From positions 1 to 41,473 of the forward strand of contig JBOHRF010000016.1 of the NCBI GenBank assembly GCA_050732575.1: DNA of 41,473 nt. The letters run 5' to 3'. The DNA comes from JBBDWZ01 sp050732575. GTDB lineage: Bacteria; Gemmatimonadota; Gemmatimonadetes; Longimicrobiales; RSA9. Each line of letters opens with the position of its first letter. Position 1 is the first letter of the stretch. The notes beneath the pieces were generated by a model. That model saw only the letters and a program-made list of their open reading frames with translations, did not search any database and was not told where the DNA came from. A program made the translations under genes and the position numbers. Shown piece after piece: positions 33,114 through 41,473 of the stretch.

Positions 33114-35420
33114 TCAGGATGCGATCGGTGCGCGCACTATTGCATCCGGTATTCCGAACCCCGAGACCAGGACTGCGGCTTGGTCTGCAAGTTCCTCACA
33201 CAGGTCGAGTACCTCTCGACGAATCGACTTGGTCTTGCCCACTTCCATGTAGTCGCTTTCCAGGAACCAGGCACGGTCGCGCTCAATGACGTGCAGCGCG
33301 AACAGCGCACTCAGGCGCGTCAACAGTTCCTGTAGTGGCCGCAATTTGCACTGCGCGCAACGATCACGGAAGCCATCCATGATCACACGTTCCGCGTGTG
33401 CGTGGGCCAGGCTGAGCAGGTGCTCCTGACAGGCGTTCATGGCCGCGAACGAATCGAGGCCATCGTCCAGACGCGCTTTGAGCCGCCGTGCCACGGACGC
33501 CAGCAGACGCTGCTCCCGGAAACGCAGCGCCGCCTGATGGAACTCCGGGTCGCGCAAATGTTCGCGGTCGGTTTTGCGCTTGACGATCGGATTCTGCTCG
33601 ACTACGGCGCTGGACGCACGTGCAGTCAGGAATCGAAGGGCGGTCCACACGTTCAACTCACCGAACTGCTCGCGGTAGTCACTCAGCAGGCCTTTCGCCA
33701 CCAGCTGCTGCAGAACCACGTTCGCGCCTTCGAACGTGGTAAAAATGTCCGCGTCTTCGCGCAGCGTGCTCAAACGATTCTCGAACATGTAACCGGCGCC
33801 GCCGCACGCCTCACGTGCGGACTGGACGGTGTGCAGGCCATGCCACGATGCATAGGCTTTTAGTGATGCCGCCAGCACTTCTATCTCCCGCTGCTCCGCC
33901 GCGTCTTCCTCAGATGTTTGATCGCCTTGCGTGGCCAGCGCCGTGTATCGCTGCACCAGTCCATGGAGCGTGGCGTCCAGTGCATAGGTGGTAGCGATGC
34001 GGGGCAACAACTCGTGTTGCATGGCCTGGTAGGACAGAATTGGCACCTCGGCACCGCCCTCCGGTCCGAACTGACGGCGCTGTTTTGCATAGCGAACGGC
34101 AATGGTCAGAGCCAGTTTGGCCACGCTGCAGGATGCGCAGGCAATGCTGATACGCCCGGCTACCAGCGTGCCCAACATGGTGAAGAAGCGCCGTGATGCA
34201 CTCGGGATTGGACTGCTGTACTCGCCGTCCTCACTCACATCGGCAAAGCGGTTGAGCAGATTCTCCCGGGGAATGCGCACCCGCTGAAACGAGATGCGGC
34301 CATTGTCGACACCATTGAGGCCGGCCTTCAATCCACAATCCTCAATTGTCACGCCCGGCAGGGTGTGGCCGGCCGCGTCCCGCAGAGGTACCAGAAAAAC
34401 GTGCACGCCATGTTGCTCACCGGCCACCTCGAGCTGAGCAAAGACACTGGCCATGCGGCCATGCAGCGCCGCATTGCCTATGTAGTCTTTGCGCGCACTG
34501 GTATGGGGCGTTTGCAGCACGAATTCGCGACTGCCCGCGTCGTAGCTGGCCACGGTCTCCAGGTCGCGCACATTGGAACCGTGCCCGGTCTCGCTCATGG
34601 CAAAGCAGCCCGGAATCTCGAATGTGCCAATGCCGCGCAGGTAGTGCTCGTGATGTTGCCGCGTGCCCAGTTGTAACACGCTGCCACCAAAGAGTCCGAA
34701 TTGAACACCATATTTGACCAGCAGACTCAAATCGTGGAACGCGATGGTTTCGAAGGCTGCAATCGATTGCGCTACGCTGCCGGCACCGCCGTACTCCGGT
34801 GGGTACGCCAGCAGCCCCATACCGCGGTCGGCCAGGTACTGACAACAGGCGAGCACGCGCTGACGATACTCGGACGTGGGCGCTGCCGGATCGAGCTGGC
34901 ACTCCGGCCGGCTCAAGAGTTCAATGATCTGCTTTCGCACGGCCAGACGATCACCCGCCATGAACTCGAGCAGCACTTCGGGTGCAACTTGCACTGAGTC
35001 GGATTCGAGCTGCACGCCGAGCACCGCGTTGAGGGCGGCGGATCCGCGCACGCCCAACGCATCTTCGATAGTGCGCAACGCTTCCAGCTCGGGCGAGGTG
35101 CCGGCTTGATCCTGGTCCCGGGAACCGGTCAGGAATTGTCCCAGAGATGCCAGAGAAAACCAGCGCTGTTTGCCCACACGGCGGTTGCGCGCGGCACCCT
35201 TCATGATCGTGACCAGCTGTTTTAGCTCAGCAGGTGAAGGTCGGCGCGCTGGATTCAGCCAGTGTTGTACGAGAGGAAGCACGGTGTCGGCAGAACCTGG
35301 TATGGAGGCGAGCCGCGCGGTAATGCGCGCCAGCTCGTCCTCCGCCAGAATCCCGTCCGACCAGGCTACATAGATGAGTGGCGCAAACTGCAGCAGAAGC
35401 CGGTCAGCAGCCGCGCTCAA
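33114..35420 (-). CDS. Acyl-CoA oxidase/dehydrogenase-like flavoprotein with TerB-like N-terminus
   Basis: A 768-aa protein starting at TTG 35420, which overlaps the M28 stop as TTGA; no other start fits. Residues about 5-90 look TerB-like (FAPLIYVAWSDGILAEDELA, then LKQLVTIMKGAARN). From about residue 110 it follows acyl-CoA oxidase architecture: GMGLLAYPPEYGGAGSVAQS, AMSETGHGSNVRDLETVASY (flavin/substrate binding), KDYIGNAALHGRMASVFAQL, REACGGAGYMFENRLSTL and the catalytic Glu in FTTFEGANVVLQQLVAKGLL, with a helical C-terminal domain. It should oxidise acyl-CoA to enoyl-CoA using FAD; whether oxygen or ETF is the acceptor is open. Cytoplasmic. Confidence 0.85.
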   Translation of the reverse strand: MSAAADRLLLQFAPLIYVAWSDGILAEDELARITARLASIPGSADTVLPLVQHWLNPARRPSPAELKQLVTIMKGAARNRRVGKQRWFSLASLGQFLTGSRDQDQAGTSPELEALRTIEDALGVRGSAALNAVLGVQLESDSVQVAPEVLLEFMAGDRLAVRKQIIELLSRPECQLDPAAPTSEYRQRVLACCQYLADRGMGLLAYPPEYGGAGSVAQSIAAFETIAFHDLSLLVKYGVQFGLFGGSVLQLGTRQHHEHYLRGIGTFEIPGCFAMSETGHGSNVRDLETVASYDAGSREFVLQTPHTSARKDYIGNAALHGRMASVFAQLEVAGEQHGVHVFLVPLRDAAGHTLPGVTIEDCGLKAGLNGVDNGRISFQRVRIPRENLLNRFADVSEDGEYSSPIPSASRRFFTMLGTLVAGRISIACASCSVAKLALTIAVRYAKQRRQFGPEGGAEVPILSYQAMQHELLPRIATTYALDATLHGLVQRYTALATQGDQTSEEDAAEQREIEVLAASLKAYASWHGLHTVQSAREACGGAGYMFENRLSTLREDADIFTTFEGANVVLQQLVAKGLLSDYREQFGELNVWTALRFLTARASSAVVEQNPIVKRKTDREHLRDPEFHQAALRFREQRLLASVARRLKARLDDGLDSFAAMNACQEHLLSLAHAHAERVIMDGFRDRCAQCKLRPLQELLTRLSALFALHVIERDRAWFLESDYMEVGKTKSIRREVLDLCEELADQAAVLVSGFGIPDAIVRAPIAS

Positions 35421-37045
35421 CGGAAATAGTTCGTGGAGTTACGCTGTGGCTCCGAGCAGTTGGGCCAGGTGGGCGGACCACCGCCGCGTCCGCCGCGTCC
35501 GCCACCACCGCGCCCGGGATTAGCCGCGGCAGCAGCGGCCAGGTCGATGCGATCGCGCGGAATCTTTTCCGGCTCCTCTGAGGCCAGGTAGACAACCATG
35601 GCAGTGAGCGTCGCGTTGTGCTTCAGATCCTCGAAGGAAATCTTGTCGAACGTGTCGCGGTTCGAGTGCCAGGTGTACGCAGAGTAGTCGAAGTTTACCG
35701 AGCTCAAACCGAATGCAGGCGCCCCGTACGGGTGGCAGATGAACGAAGCGTGATCGCTACCGCCGCCGGCCGGCCGGCCTGGAATATTGAGGTTGACCTG
35801 CTGAGAGATTTCCTTCGGCAGGCGTGCGTGCCACCGGATGAAGAAATCACCCGCTTTGGCCAGACCTCCCATCGAGATGTTCGCCACGCGCCCCGTGCCG
35901 TTGTCCTGATTGAAGAGCGCTTGGAGCCCCTGCACGACTTCCGGGTGATCCGCGGCAAAGGCGCGCGAGCCGTTCAGCCCCTGCTCTTCCCCGCCCCAGT
36001 GTCCTACCAGGATCGTGCGTTTCGGATTCGGATACACCTGCTTCAGGATGCGCATGGCCTCCAGCATGACCGTAGTGCCCGTTGCATTGTCGGTGGCTCC
36101 GCCCGACGCATCCCAGGAATCGAAGTGCGCAGACATCATCACGTATTCGTTGGGCAGCTGCGACCCGCGCATCGTGGCAATCGTATTGAACACCGGGACC
36201 TCGCCCAGGTCCTGTGACTCCGCCGTCAGGCGCAGCGTCGGCGCATCGTTGTTCTCGGCGAGGCGGTACACCAGGCCGTAATCCTCGCAGCTCAACTGAA
36301 CGCTGGGCACCTGACGCGTCTGTGCATTGAACACACGGCTCACGCCCCAGCCTCCAACCCAGTTCGAGTTGATAATGCCCAGCGCACCAGCCTGCTCGAG
36401 CACGCGCGGCAGCTCCCGGTTGGCCGTCGTTACGGTATTCTGCACGCGCAGCGACCAGAGCGAATCCGAGGCGGCTCGATCGCGCAGCATCTTTTCATAA
36501 TTCGCGGGAGTCGTCCCCTGCTGCCAGTTCGTGTCCGGCCGGCACGTCGGTTCGGGCGCCGAAATCAACACGAACTTGTCGCGCACCTGCGGGAGCCACT
36601 GCTGGAAGTCCTGTGGTGATCTGGCATCGACGAGAACGATGGCGGGGCCCTCGACGGCGCGTCCGCCGGTGCCGGGGCTCCAGGCCAGCATCAATCCCTC
36701 GAGCGAGCGTACGCGCGGTGTCAACAGATCGATGTGCGTGGTGCCGCGCCGCCAGCCCTTCCACGTGCCGTACTGCTCATTGCGCACCTCGACGCCCAAA
36801 CTCCGATAGACGGCGGCCAGCCATTCATTGCCCGCCTTATGCTCCGGTGATCCGGTAAGCCGCGGACCCACCGAATCGATCAGCGCCTGCGCAAACTTGT
36901 ACGCCTGCGAGTTGACCATGCCCTGTTGCCAGATTTGCTGGAGTACCGGTTCTCCGCTGGCAAAAGTCTGGGCGCGACCGACACCCGCGATGCCAAACGT
37001 CATCGCGCCCGCGCAGACCAGGCTCACCAACGCTCGTTTGTGCAT
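35417..37045 (-). CDS. Secreted M28-family zinc aminopeptidase-like protein
   Basis: A 542-aa exported peptidase. Signal peptide at residues 1-25 (MHKRALVSLVCAGAMTFGIA then GVGRAQ). A PA-type insert spans about 110-270. The two-zinc M28 site is complete: H307 (SAHFDSWD), D319 (GGATDNATG), E353-E354 (WGGEEQGLNGS), D381 (NQDNGTG) and H460 (YTWHSNRD). The C-terminus has a Gly/Arg-rich tail (NPGRGGGGRGGRGGGPP) before a Cys/Asn-rich end. It should release N-terminal amino acids from peptides outside the cytoplasm. It lies between the M14 peptidase gene (58 nt upstream) and the acyl-CoA oxidase-like gene (overlap). Confidence 0.93.
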   Translation of the reverse strand: MHKRALVSLVCAGAMTFGIAGVGRAQTFASGEPVLQQIWQQGMVNSQAYKFAQALIDSVGPRLTGSPEHKAGNEWLAAVYRSLGVEVRNEQYGTWKGWRRGTTHIDLLTPRVRSLEGLMLAWSPGTGGRAVEGPAIVLVDARSPQDFQQWLPQVRDKFVLISAPEPTCRPDTNWQQGTTPANYEKMLRDRAASDSLWSLRVQNTVTTANRELPRVLEQAGALGIINSNWVGGWGVSRVFNAQTRQVPSVQLSCEDYGLVYRLAENNDAPTLRLTAESQDLGEVPVFNTIATMRGSQLPNEYVMMSAHFDSWDASGGATDNATGTTVMLEAMRILKQVYPNPKRTILVGHWGGEEQGLNGSRAFAADHPEVVQGLQALFNQDNGTGRVANISMGGLAKAGDFFIRWHARLPKEISQQVNLNIPGRPAGGGSDHASFICHPYGAPAFGLSSVNFDYSAYTWHSNRDTFDKISFEDLKHNATLTAMVVYLASEEPEKIPRDRIDLAAAAAANPGRGGGGRGGRGGGPPTWPNCSEPQRNSTNYFR

Positions 37046-37066
37046 GGCTCTTTCCCCTGGTTATCA

Positions 37067-37103
37067 GGCGACGCGTGATGCGTGACGCGTCACGCGTCAA
37101 CCG
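37067..37103. repeat. Iterated palindromic element (ACGCGTCA words) between peptidase genes
   Basis: GCGTGACGCGTCACGC at 37080-37095 is a perfect 16-bp palindrome. It is flanked by further copies of the same words, GACGCGTGAT to the left and ACGCGTCAACCGTCAC to the right. It fills the short gap between the M14 stop and the M28 start inside one operon, so it is transcribed and would fold as a hairpin. Confidence 0.6.
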
Positions 37104-39950
37104 TCACTGGTCGCTTACCGGCCGCGCGCCCGTTGCGCTGCCGTAGTAAATGCCGTTGAACAGCAACTTGAACGTGCCGTGCGGCTGAGCACGGAACAGG
37201 ATTTCCGGACCGAACACGAACAACTTGCCACGACCCACATCGGCTTCGGCCACGGCCACCGTGTTCTCCAGGTATTGTTGACCCCAGGCCCAGCCGCTAC
37301 GCAGCGGTTCTTTTGTGTCAAACCAGGCCACTCGGCGCACACCTTTGGCCGCGGCATCCGAACCCAGTTTGAACGATGGGCTGTTGTCGAAGAAGAAGTC
37401 CGTGTACTCAGCCATGCCGTGGGCCAGCGGCTGCGTGTTGTCGACGCGCGTCTTCAGCACCGAGCCGGGCACAAAGAACTTGTCGTTGGGCAGGGGCCGC
37501 TCCTCGCCGTTGCGCTGCTCGACCAGTGCATCGCTGATGGGCAGGCCGAGATGCTGCACCAGGTTGGTCGATGTGCCGATGGCCATCACCGCGCCGCCCG
37601 CCTCTAGAAACGCCTTGATGGCGGGAATCGATTTGTCGGCCGTGATGTTGCCTTGCATGGCGCGGAACTCTTCGGGAACATTGCCGCCACCACCTCCGCC
37701 ACCGCCACGACCACCACCCTCACCGTCGGGGCGCACTGAGGGGATCATGCCGTCCACGAAGACCAGTACATCGTACTTGGTGTTCAGATTGCCTGCATCG
37801 ATGCCTTGCGGATACACGACTTCAAACGGGAACTCGTACTGTTCGAGCACCCAGCGTGTCCAGCCTGACGGCATGGACCCGCCGTAGCGATCGAGCAACC
37901 CGATGCGCACGGGTCTGAGCCGGATGGTTTCACCGCGCGGCCGCGCGCCACCATCGAAGTTGATGCCCAGCTGGGTGGCGTACTGCTGCAGCTTGGCCGT
38001 GGTGGTGCCTTTGCGCGGGATGAAGAACGTGCCGGCTTCGTAGGTCTTGCCGCCGATGGTCTGTGGTCCGCGCACCCACAACACCTCCTCGCCGCTCTTG
38101 AGCAGACGATTGATGGCAATGAACGCATCATTCGTCCGGTGGCTCAGGTAGAAGCCGTTGCCACTCTGCGCGACCCGGCCCGGCAGCGGTCGGGCGAAGC
38201 CTGTGATCTTCTCGAACGGTCCATCGAAGCCTTCCAGGATGCGATCGAATTGGACGCCCATCTGGAAAGCCAACGTATAGCCGGCGTTGTCATACGGCGG
38301 AATGGGTGGACCACCCGGGAAGCGGAAATCGTTGGGATGATCCTGCGGTTCGAACATGTCCATGACGTGCGGCCGGAATGCTTGCGCCGCCTTCACCACG
38401 TAAGAACCCGCCGGATAGGTCTTTCCTGCAACCTGGAAACCTTGCGTGGCGCGGTGAATGGTGACGCCACCTTTGATCAGTGCGTTTACGAACTTCGTGG
38501 CCGTCGGGAAATCCGGCTGGTCAGCAGGCAAAATGAACCCGCGTGGATCGCGCGCGGCCGGATCACGAAACATTTCCCAGGCGCGTGCGCTGGCTGCTCC
38601 ACCACCACCACGGCCACCACCCACTCCACCACCTGCCACCATGACGGGGTCTTCGCCACTACCGGCACCACCGCGGCCGCGGCCGCCACCCGTGGCAGCG
38701 GCAATGGCGTCGATGCGCTTGGGTGAGGGCGTCCAGTGATCGCGGTTTCCGCGTTCGATCGAATTGCGGCCCATCTGATAGATATTGTACAGGAACTGTT
38801 CTCGATGCCGCGACGCCACGTCGAGAACGGCGTAGTTGGCCGTGATCGAGTAGTCGATCGAGTTGCGGAACGGCCAACGCTGAGGTGCAATGGGTGCGAA
38901 CAGGTCCGAGCTCGGCAATTGCCGATTGGGCAGGAACGGGATTTCAATGGGCGTCGGATTGCCGATCGTCTCGGTGAGCAAACCGATCATGTTGTGGAAG
39001 TAAACCATGGTTCGCAGACCACCGTTCCACCAGGTCGAGTAGTTCGCGCCGCGCCGTGTGGTGGCACCCGGCTTGTTTTCAGCCAGGAAGCGCGTGTGCA
39101 TGGCCGCGCCCACCAGGTCGATGCCGGCCGGGATCATGGGATCGTAGTTGTAGTTGAACGGGTCCCGGAATGGCGGCGCGAACAATACTGTGCCCTGCGG
39201 TCCGGTCTGATGGTGATTGTACACGATCTGCGGGAACCACTCGTGATACAGAATCCGGTTGATGTTCTCTGACTCGGGCTGCGCGGCCAGGTAGAAATCG
39301 CGGTTGTTATCGTGGCCGATGTACTTCTGGTAGAGACGCGGGATGCCGCCCGTCGAACGCTGCTGCGGATTGGGATTGCGCATGTACCAGTTGGAGACCA
39401 GCTCCATGCCATCCGGATTTGCATGGGTGGCCAGGACAATCACGTCGTTCAGAATGCGCAATGTCTCGGGATCATTGCGGCTCAGCAACTGATAGACCGT
39501 TTCGGTCAGCTGCTGCGCGCCCAGAACCTCGGTTGCGTGCAAGCCGCCATCGATCCAGACCACCGCTTTGCCTTCCGCGGCCAGCTGTCGGGCCTGTTCG
39601 TCGGTCAGTCCTTCCGCTCTGGCAAGCCGCGTCGCGATGTCCTTGTAACGCGCCAGATTCCGTTGATTCTCCGGCGTAGTGATGATGGCCATGAGCTGGG
39701 ACCGGCCCTCCGCAGTCTGGCCGATCTCCTGAACGATCATGCGCTCCGAATCGCGATCCAGCTTCTGCATGTATGCCACGAACTGTGTGTAATTCGGGAG
39801 CACATAATCCGCGCCGATCCGGTGTCCAAAGTGCTCCTCCGGCGTCGTGACCCGCTGGGCTGCAGCCGGCCCGGCCAGCAGCGCCCACGCAGTCAGAACC
39901 AGCAGCGGCTGCGCATGTCTGCGCAATGCGACCGGCATTCGCTCGACCAT
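37104..39950 (-). CDS. Secreted M14-family zinc carboxypeptidase-like protein
   Basis: A 948-aa exported protein; ATG 39950 follows GAGAGG, and the signal peptide is MVERMPVALRRHAQPLLVLT plus AWALLAGPAAAQ. The M14 catalytic domain (about 40-350) has HxxE with H138 and E141 (GGLHATEVLG), ATHANPDGMELV, a third ligand at H246/H247 (YNHHQTGPQG) and the general-base Glu E327 (LLTETIG). Two Gly/Arg-rich linkers follow (GGGRGRGGAGSG with GGGVGGGRGGGG, and GEGGGRGGGGGGGG), separating large C-terminal beta and glutamine-amidotransferase-like domains (GIDAGNLNTKYDVLVFVDGM, AFLEAGGAVMAIGTSTNL). Common large-size architecture in this peptidase branch. First gene of the operon; about 165 nt upstream separates it from the kinase. 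Confidence 0.92.
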   Translation of the reverse strand: MVERMPVALRRHAQPLLVLTAWALLAGPAAAQRVTTPEEHFGHRIGADYVLPNYTQFVAYMQKLDRDSERMIVQEIGQTAEGRSQLMAIITTPENQRNLARYKDIATRLARAEGLTDEQARQLAAEGKAVVWIDGGLHATEVLGAQQLTETVYQLLSRNDPETLRILNDVIVLATHANPDGMELVSNWYMRNPNPQQRSTGGIPRLYQKYIGHDNNRDFYLAAQPESENINRILYHEWFPQIVYNHHQTGPQGTVLFAPPFRDPFNYNYDPMIPAGIDLVGAAMHTRFLAENKPGATTRRGANYSTWWNGGLRTMVYFHNMIGLLTETIGNPTPIEIPFLPNRQLPSSDLFAPIAPQRWPFRNSIDYSITANYAVLDVASRHREQFLYNIYQMGRNSIERGNRDHWTPSPKRIDAIAAATGGGRGRGGAGSGEDPVMVAGGGVGGGRGGGGAASARAWEMFRDPAARDPRGFILPADQPDFPTATKFVNALIKGGVTIHRATQGFQVAGKTYPAGSYVVKAAQAFRPHVMDMFEPQDHPNDFRFPGGPPIPPYDNAGYTLAFQMGVQFDRILEGFDGPFEKITGFARPLPGRVAQSGNGFYLSHRTNDAFIAINRLLKSGEEVLWVRGPQTIGGKTYEAGTFFIPRKGTTTAKLQQYATQLGINFDGGARPRGETIRLRPVRIGLLDRYGGSMPSGWTRWVLEQYEFPFEVVYPQGIDAGNLNTKYDVLVFVDGMIPSVRPDGEGGGRGGGGGGGGNVPEEFRAMQGNITADKSIPAIKAFLEAGGAVMAIGTSTNLVQHLGLPISDALVEQRNGEERPLPNDKFFVPGSVLKTRVDNTQPLAHGMAEYTDFFFDNSPSFKLGSDAAAKGVRRVAWFDTKEPLRSGWAWGQQYLENTVAVAEADVGRGKLFVFGPEILFRAQPHGTFKLLFNGIYYGSATGARPVSDQ

Positions 39951-40049
39951 GACTACCTCTCGTTGAACGGGGACGAGTTCCAAGCGCCGTTGAGCAGCAC
40001 CGGCGCGCTTTCTTGCAGAAGTTCAGGATACGCACTCAGGCCGCGAGCG

Positions 40050-40066
40050 CGCCACCCCTGGTGGCG
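40050..40066 (-). promoter_or_regulatory. Short GC hairpin between kinase and M14 genes
   Basis: CGCCACC (40050-40056) and GGTGGCG (40060-40066) form a 7-bp stem with a 3-nt loop, about 50 nt after the kinase stop and 100 nt before the M14 start on the minus strand. TATAGC lies just upstream of it (minus strand) and might be a -10 box for the M14 operon, but no -35 box fits. Confidence 0.35.
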
Positions 40067-40115
40067 GGCTATACTGCGGGAAAGACACGCTGATTTGGAG
40101 AAACGTGAGGGCGCG

Positions 40116-41078
40116 CTAGGCCGCGGATTCCGCGTGGCTCAGTGCCGGGCCGACACCGTCCACCAGATCGGGCATGCGCGGAAGGCGCAAGCGGAATGTA
40201 GTGCCCTGCCCGGGCACGGAAGATACGCTCAGAGATCCATTCAGCTGCGTGGCAAGTCGCCGCGAGATGGGCAGGCCCAGGCCCGGATCCGCCGGATGAC
40301 CGGGCGAGAACTGCGCGAATTCGTCAAAGATCTTTTCCAGGTCGATGGGCAGGATACCCACGCCGTGGTCGATCACCCGGATCTCGATGCCGTGTTCGGC
40401 CCAGGCAGTGGAGAGAATCTGGATGGGCTGGCCCTGGCCAAATCGAATCGCATTGGAAACCAGATTGAGTAGAATCTGACGTACACGCCGAGCATCGGAC
40501 ACAATCAGGATTGGGCCACCCAGGTGCTCGGTGGTCAGGGCCGAACCCTGGGCCGCGGCGAGTGCACGGACGGTGGCGGACAGCTCTTCCAGGAGATTAG
40601 GGAAAGCGAGCGGCTCCAATCTGAGTTCGATCTTGCCGGCCTCGATCTTTGAGATGTCCAGCAGGTCATTGACCAGTTCGAGCAGGTGCTCGGCCGCCGT
40701 TCGAGTTCGATTCACGGCCCTGGCCTGCGGCTCGTTGAGCGGACCGTACACCGAATCGTTGAGCAATGAGCTGAAACCCAAAATGGCCGTGATGGGCGTG
40801 CGCAACTCATGGCTCATCGCATCGTAAAAGCGACCGCGCGCCGTTTGTGCACGCTCCAACTCGTAGGTGCGCCGCTTCAGCTCCCGGTGAAGGGTCGCGA
40901 TTTCCGCCTTCGCGCGGGTTAGCTCGATGGTGCGATTGCGCAAGGTGAGCTCGGCAACGCGCACGACTTCTTCGGCAAAGCCGCGCATGGAGTGCGTCAT
41001 GACATCGATGCGTGCCTTCAATGTCAGAAGGTCATCACGCGGATCGTGTTCCGCGCTCGGCGCATCGTAAACTCCCAT
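40116..41078 (-). CDS. Soluble sensor histidine kinase
   Basis: A 320-aa kinase. ATG 41078 is chosen because GAGGAGG lies 6-7 nt upstream. No membrane segment or signal peptide. Residues about 15-80 form a helical, probably coiled-coil sensor/linker (LRNRTIELTRAKAEIATLHR). The H-box FYDAMSHELRTPITAI places the phospho-acceptor at H90; the N-box is LLNLVSNAIRFGQG, G1 IDHGVGI, F-box FDEFAQF and G2 GLGLPISRRLA. A complete HisKA/HATPase_c pair, autophosphorylating His and passing phosphate to a response regulator not encoded in this window. Input is unknown. Confidence 0.92.
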   Translation of the reverse strand: MGVYDAPSAEHDPRDDLLTLKARIDVMTHSMRGFAEEVVRVAELTLRNRTIELTRAKAEIATLHRELKRRTYELERAQTARGRFYDAMSHELRTPITAILGFSSLLNDSVYGPLNEPQARAVNRTRTAAEHLLELVNDLLDISKIEAGKIELRLEPLAFPNLLEELSATVRALAAAQGSALTTEHLGGPILIVSDARRVRQILLNLVSNAIRFGQGQPIQILSTAWAEHGIEIRVIDHGVGILPIDLEKIFDEFAQFSPGHPADPGLGLPISRRLATQLNGSLSVSSVPGQGTTFRLRLPRMPDLVDGVGPALSHAESAA

Positions 41079-41241
41079 CGGGTCCTCCTCACCGCCGACG
41101 CCCTCTTGTCGGCCTGGGACCGGTGCCTGCAAGAGGTGGGCTAGGTAACGTAAGGCACTGTGAAGGAAGTGGTTAGACGCACGTGCCAGGACGACTCGCC
41201 CGCTTCTGAATGGGCGCTGCCGAACGGCCACTCAGGTTTCA

Positions 41242-41473
41242 TCACAACAGGACCCGCTGCGCTACCGCCTGCGCCGGGCGGAGCCGACTCAAGTACCAGG
41301 ACACGGTTCTTTCCAACGCGCCGGCAAGATCGGGGGCTGGTTCGTAGCCCAGTTCCGTCTGAATGCGCGAAATGTCGGCCTGACTGTGGCGAATATCGCC
41401 GGCCCGGAAATCATCGTGCATGGGCTCATGCCGAAGGCAATCAGGTTGGAGACGAGCCAAGCCGGCCGCCAGC
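41242..41473 (-). CDS. NAD-dependent sugar epimerase/dehydratase, C-terminal part
   Basis: The frame is open to the right edge, so only the last 76 or so residues are in the window. HDDFRAGDIRHSQADISRIQ, TELGYEPAPDLAGALERTVS and WYLSR are the C-terminal signature of extended short-chain dehydrogenases acting on nucleotide sugars (UDP-glucose/UDP-GlcNAc 4-epimerase and relatives). Likely a cell-surface polysaccharide gene, with more of the locus outside the window. It is 163 nt upstream of the histidine kinase gene on the same strand. Confidence 0.8.
   Translation of the reverse strand, partial: LAAGLARLQPDCLRHEPMHDDFRAGDIRHSQADISRIQTELGYEPAPDLAGALERTVSWYLSRLRPAQAVAQRVLL

Noticed and set aside
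1..41473. CRISPR arrays, insertion sequences, prophage or toxin-antitoxin modules
   Set aside because: No regularly spaced repeats, transposase, integrase or recognisable toxin-antitoxin pair was seen in any frame.

Overview
The window is a GC-rich, gene-dense bacterial chromosome segment with about 40 protein genes and one tRNA. Frequent GTG and TTG starts, 4-nt stop/start overlaps, long same-strand gene runs, many lipoproteins and secreted zinc peptidases, and Gly/Arg-rich linkers in exported peptidases point to a free-living Gram-negative soil-type bacterium. The overall flavour resembles Gemmatimonadota, but this is inference because no 16S or ribosomal protein marker is present. I see no insertion sequence, phage or CRISPR array.

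Layout. (1) 1-4463, plus strand: two paralogous secreted HExxH metallopeptidase-like proteins flank a small lipoprotein; the first is cut by the window edge. (2) 4495-5655: small unknown genes and an AT-hook DNA-binding protein. (3) 15570 to 5662, minus strand: a nine-gene run of glycyl-tRNA synthetase, YVTN-propeller lipoprotein, zincin-like protein, unknown protein, PolX/PHP protein, endonuclease III, TPR membrane protein, thioredoxin/YyaL-type protein and HD hydrolase. (4) 15703-16878: a double PRC-barrel protein and a convergent small membrane protein. (5) 20908 to 17081, minus: an APC amino-acid permease followed by MlaE, MlaF and MlaD, the core of an MCE lipid transporter. (6) 21117-22799: tRNA-Ala(TGC) with terminator and leader, an apparent 3' gene remnant, an unknown protein and a TerB-like/PH-like membrane-anchored protein. 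(7) 23036-28891: a D-threonine aldolase/D-serine dehydratase-like enzyme, a small exported protein, aconitase and a class I/II aminotransferase. (8) 28995-31712: a membrane protein, a SRAP (YedK/HMCES) DNA-protein crosslink protein, a divergent App1-like phosphatase and a small protein. (9) 32230-33074: two convergent membrane proteins. (10) 39950 to 32526, minus: secreted M14 carboxypeptidase-like and M28 aminopeptidase-like proteins, an acyl-CoA oxidase-like protein with a TerB-like N-terminus, and a membrane protein. (11) 40116-41473: a soluble histidine kinase and the C-terminus of a sugar-nucleotide epimerase.

How the genes fit together. The secreted peptidases plus the amino-acid permease, aminotransferase, D-amino-acid lyase-like enzyme and aconitase suggest a peptide- and amino-acid-degrading lifestyle. 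DNA repair is represented by endonuclease III translationally coupled to a PolX protein whose polymerase aspartates are substituted while its PHP nuclease site looks complete, and by SRAP. The best candidates for something new are that PolX-PHP/Nth pair, the TerB-like/acyl-CoA oxidase fusion, an apparent T-run frameshift in a small membrane protein, a 440-nt unexplained intergenic region near 31.7-32.15 kb, and two iterated palindromic intergenic elements.
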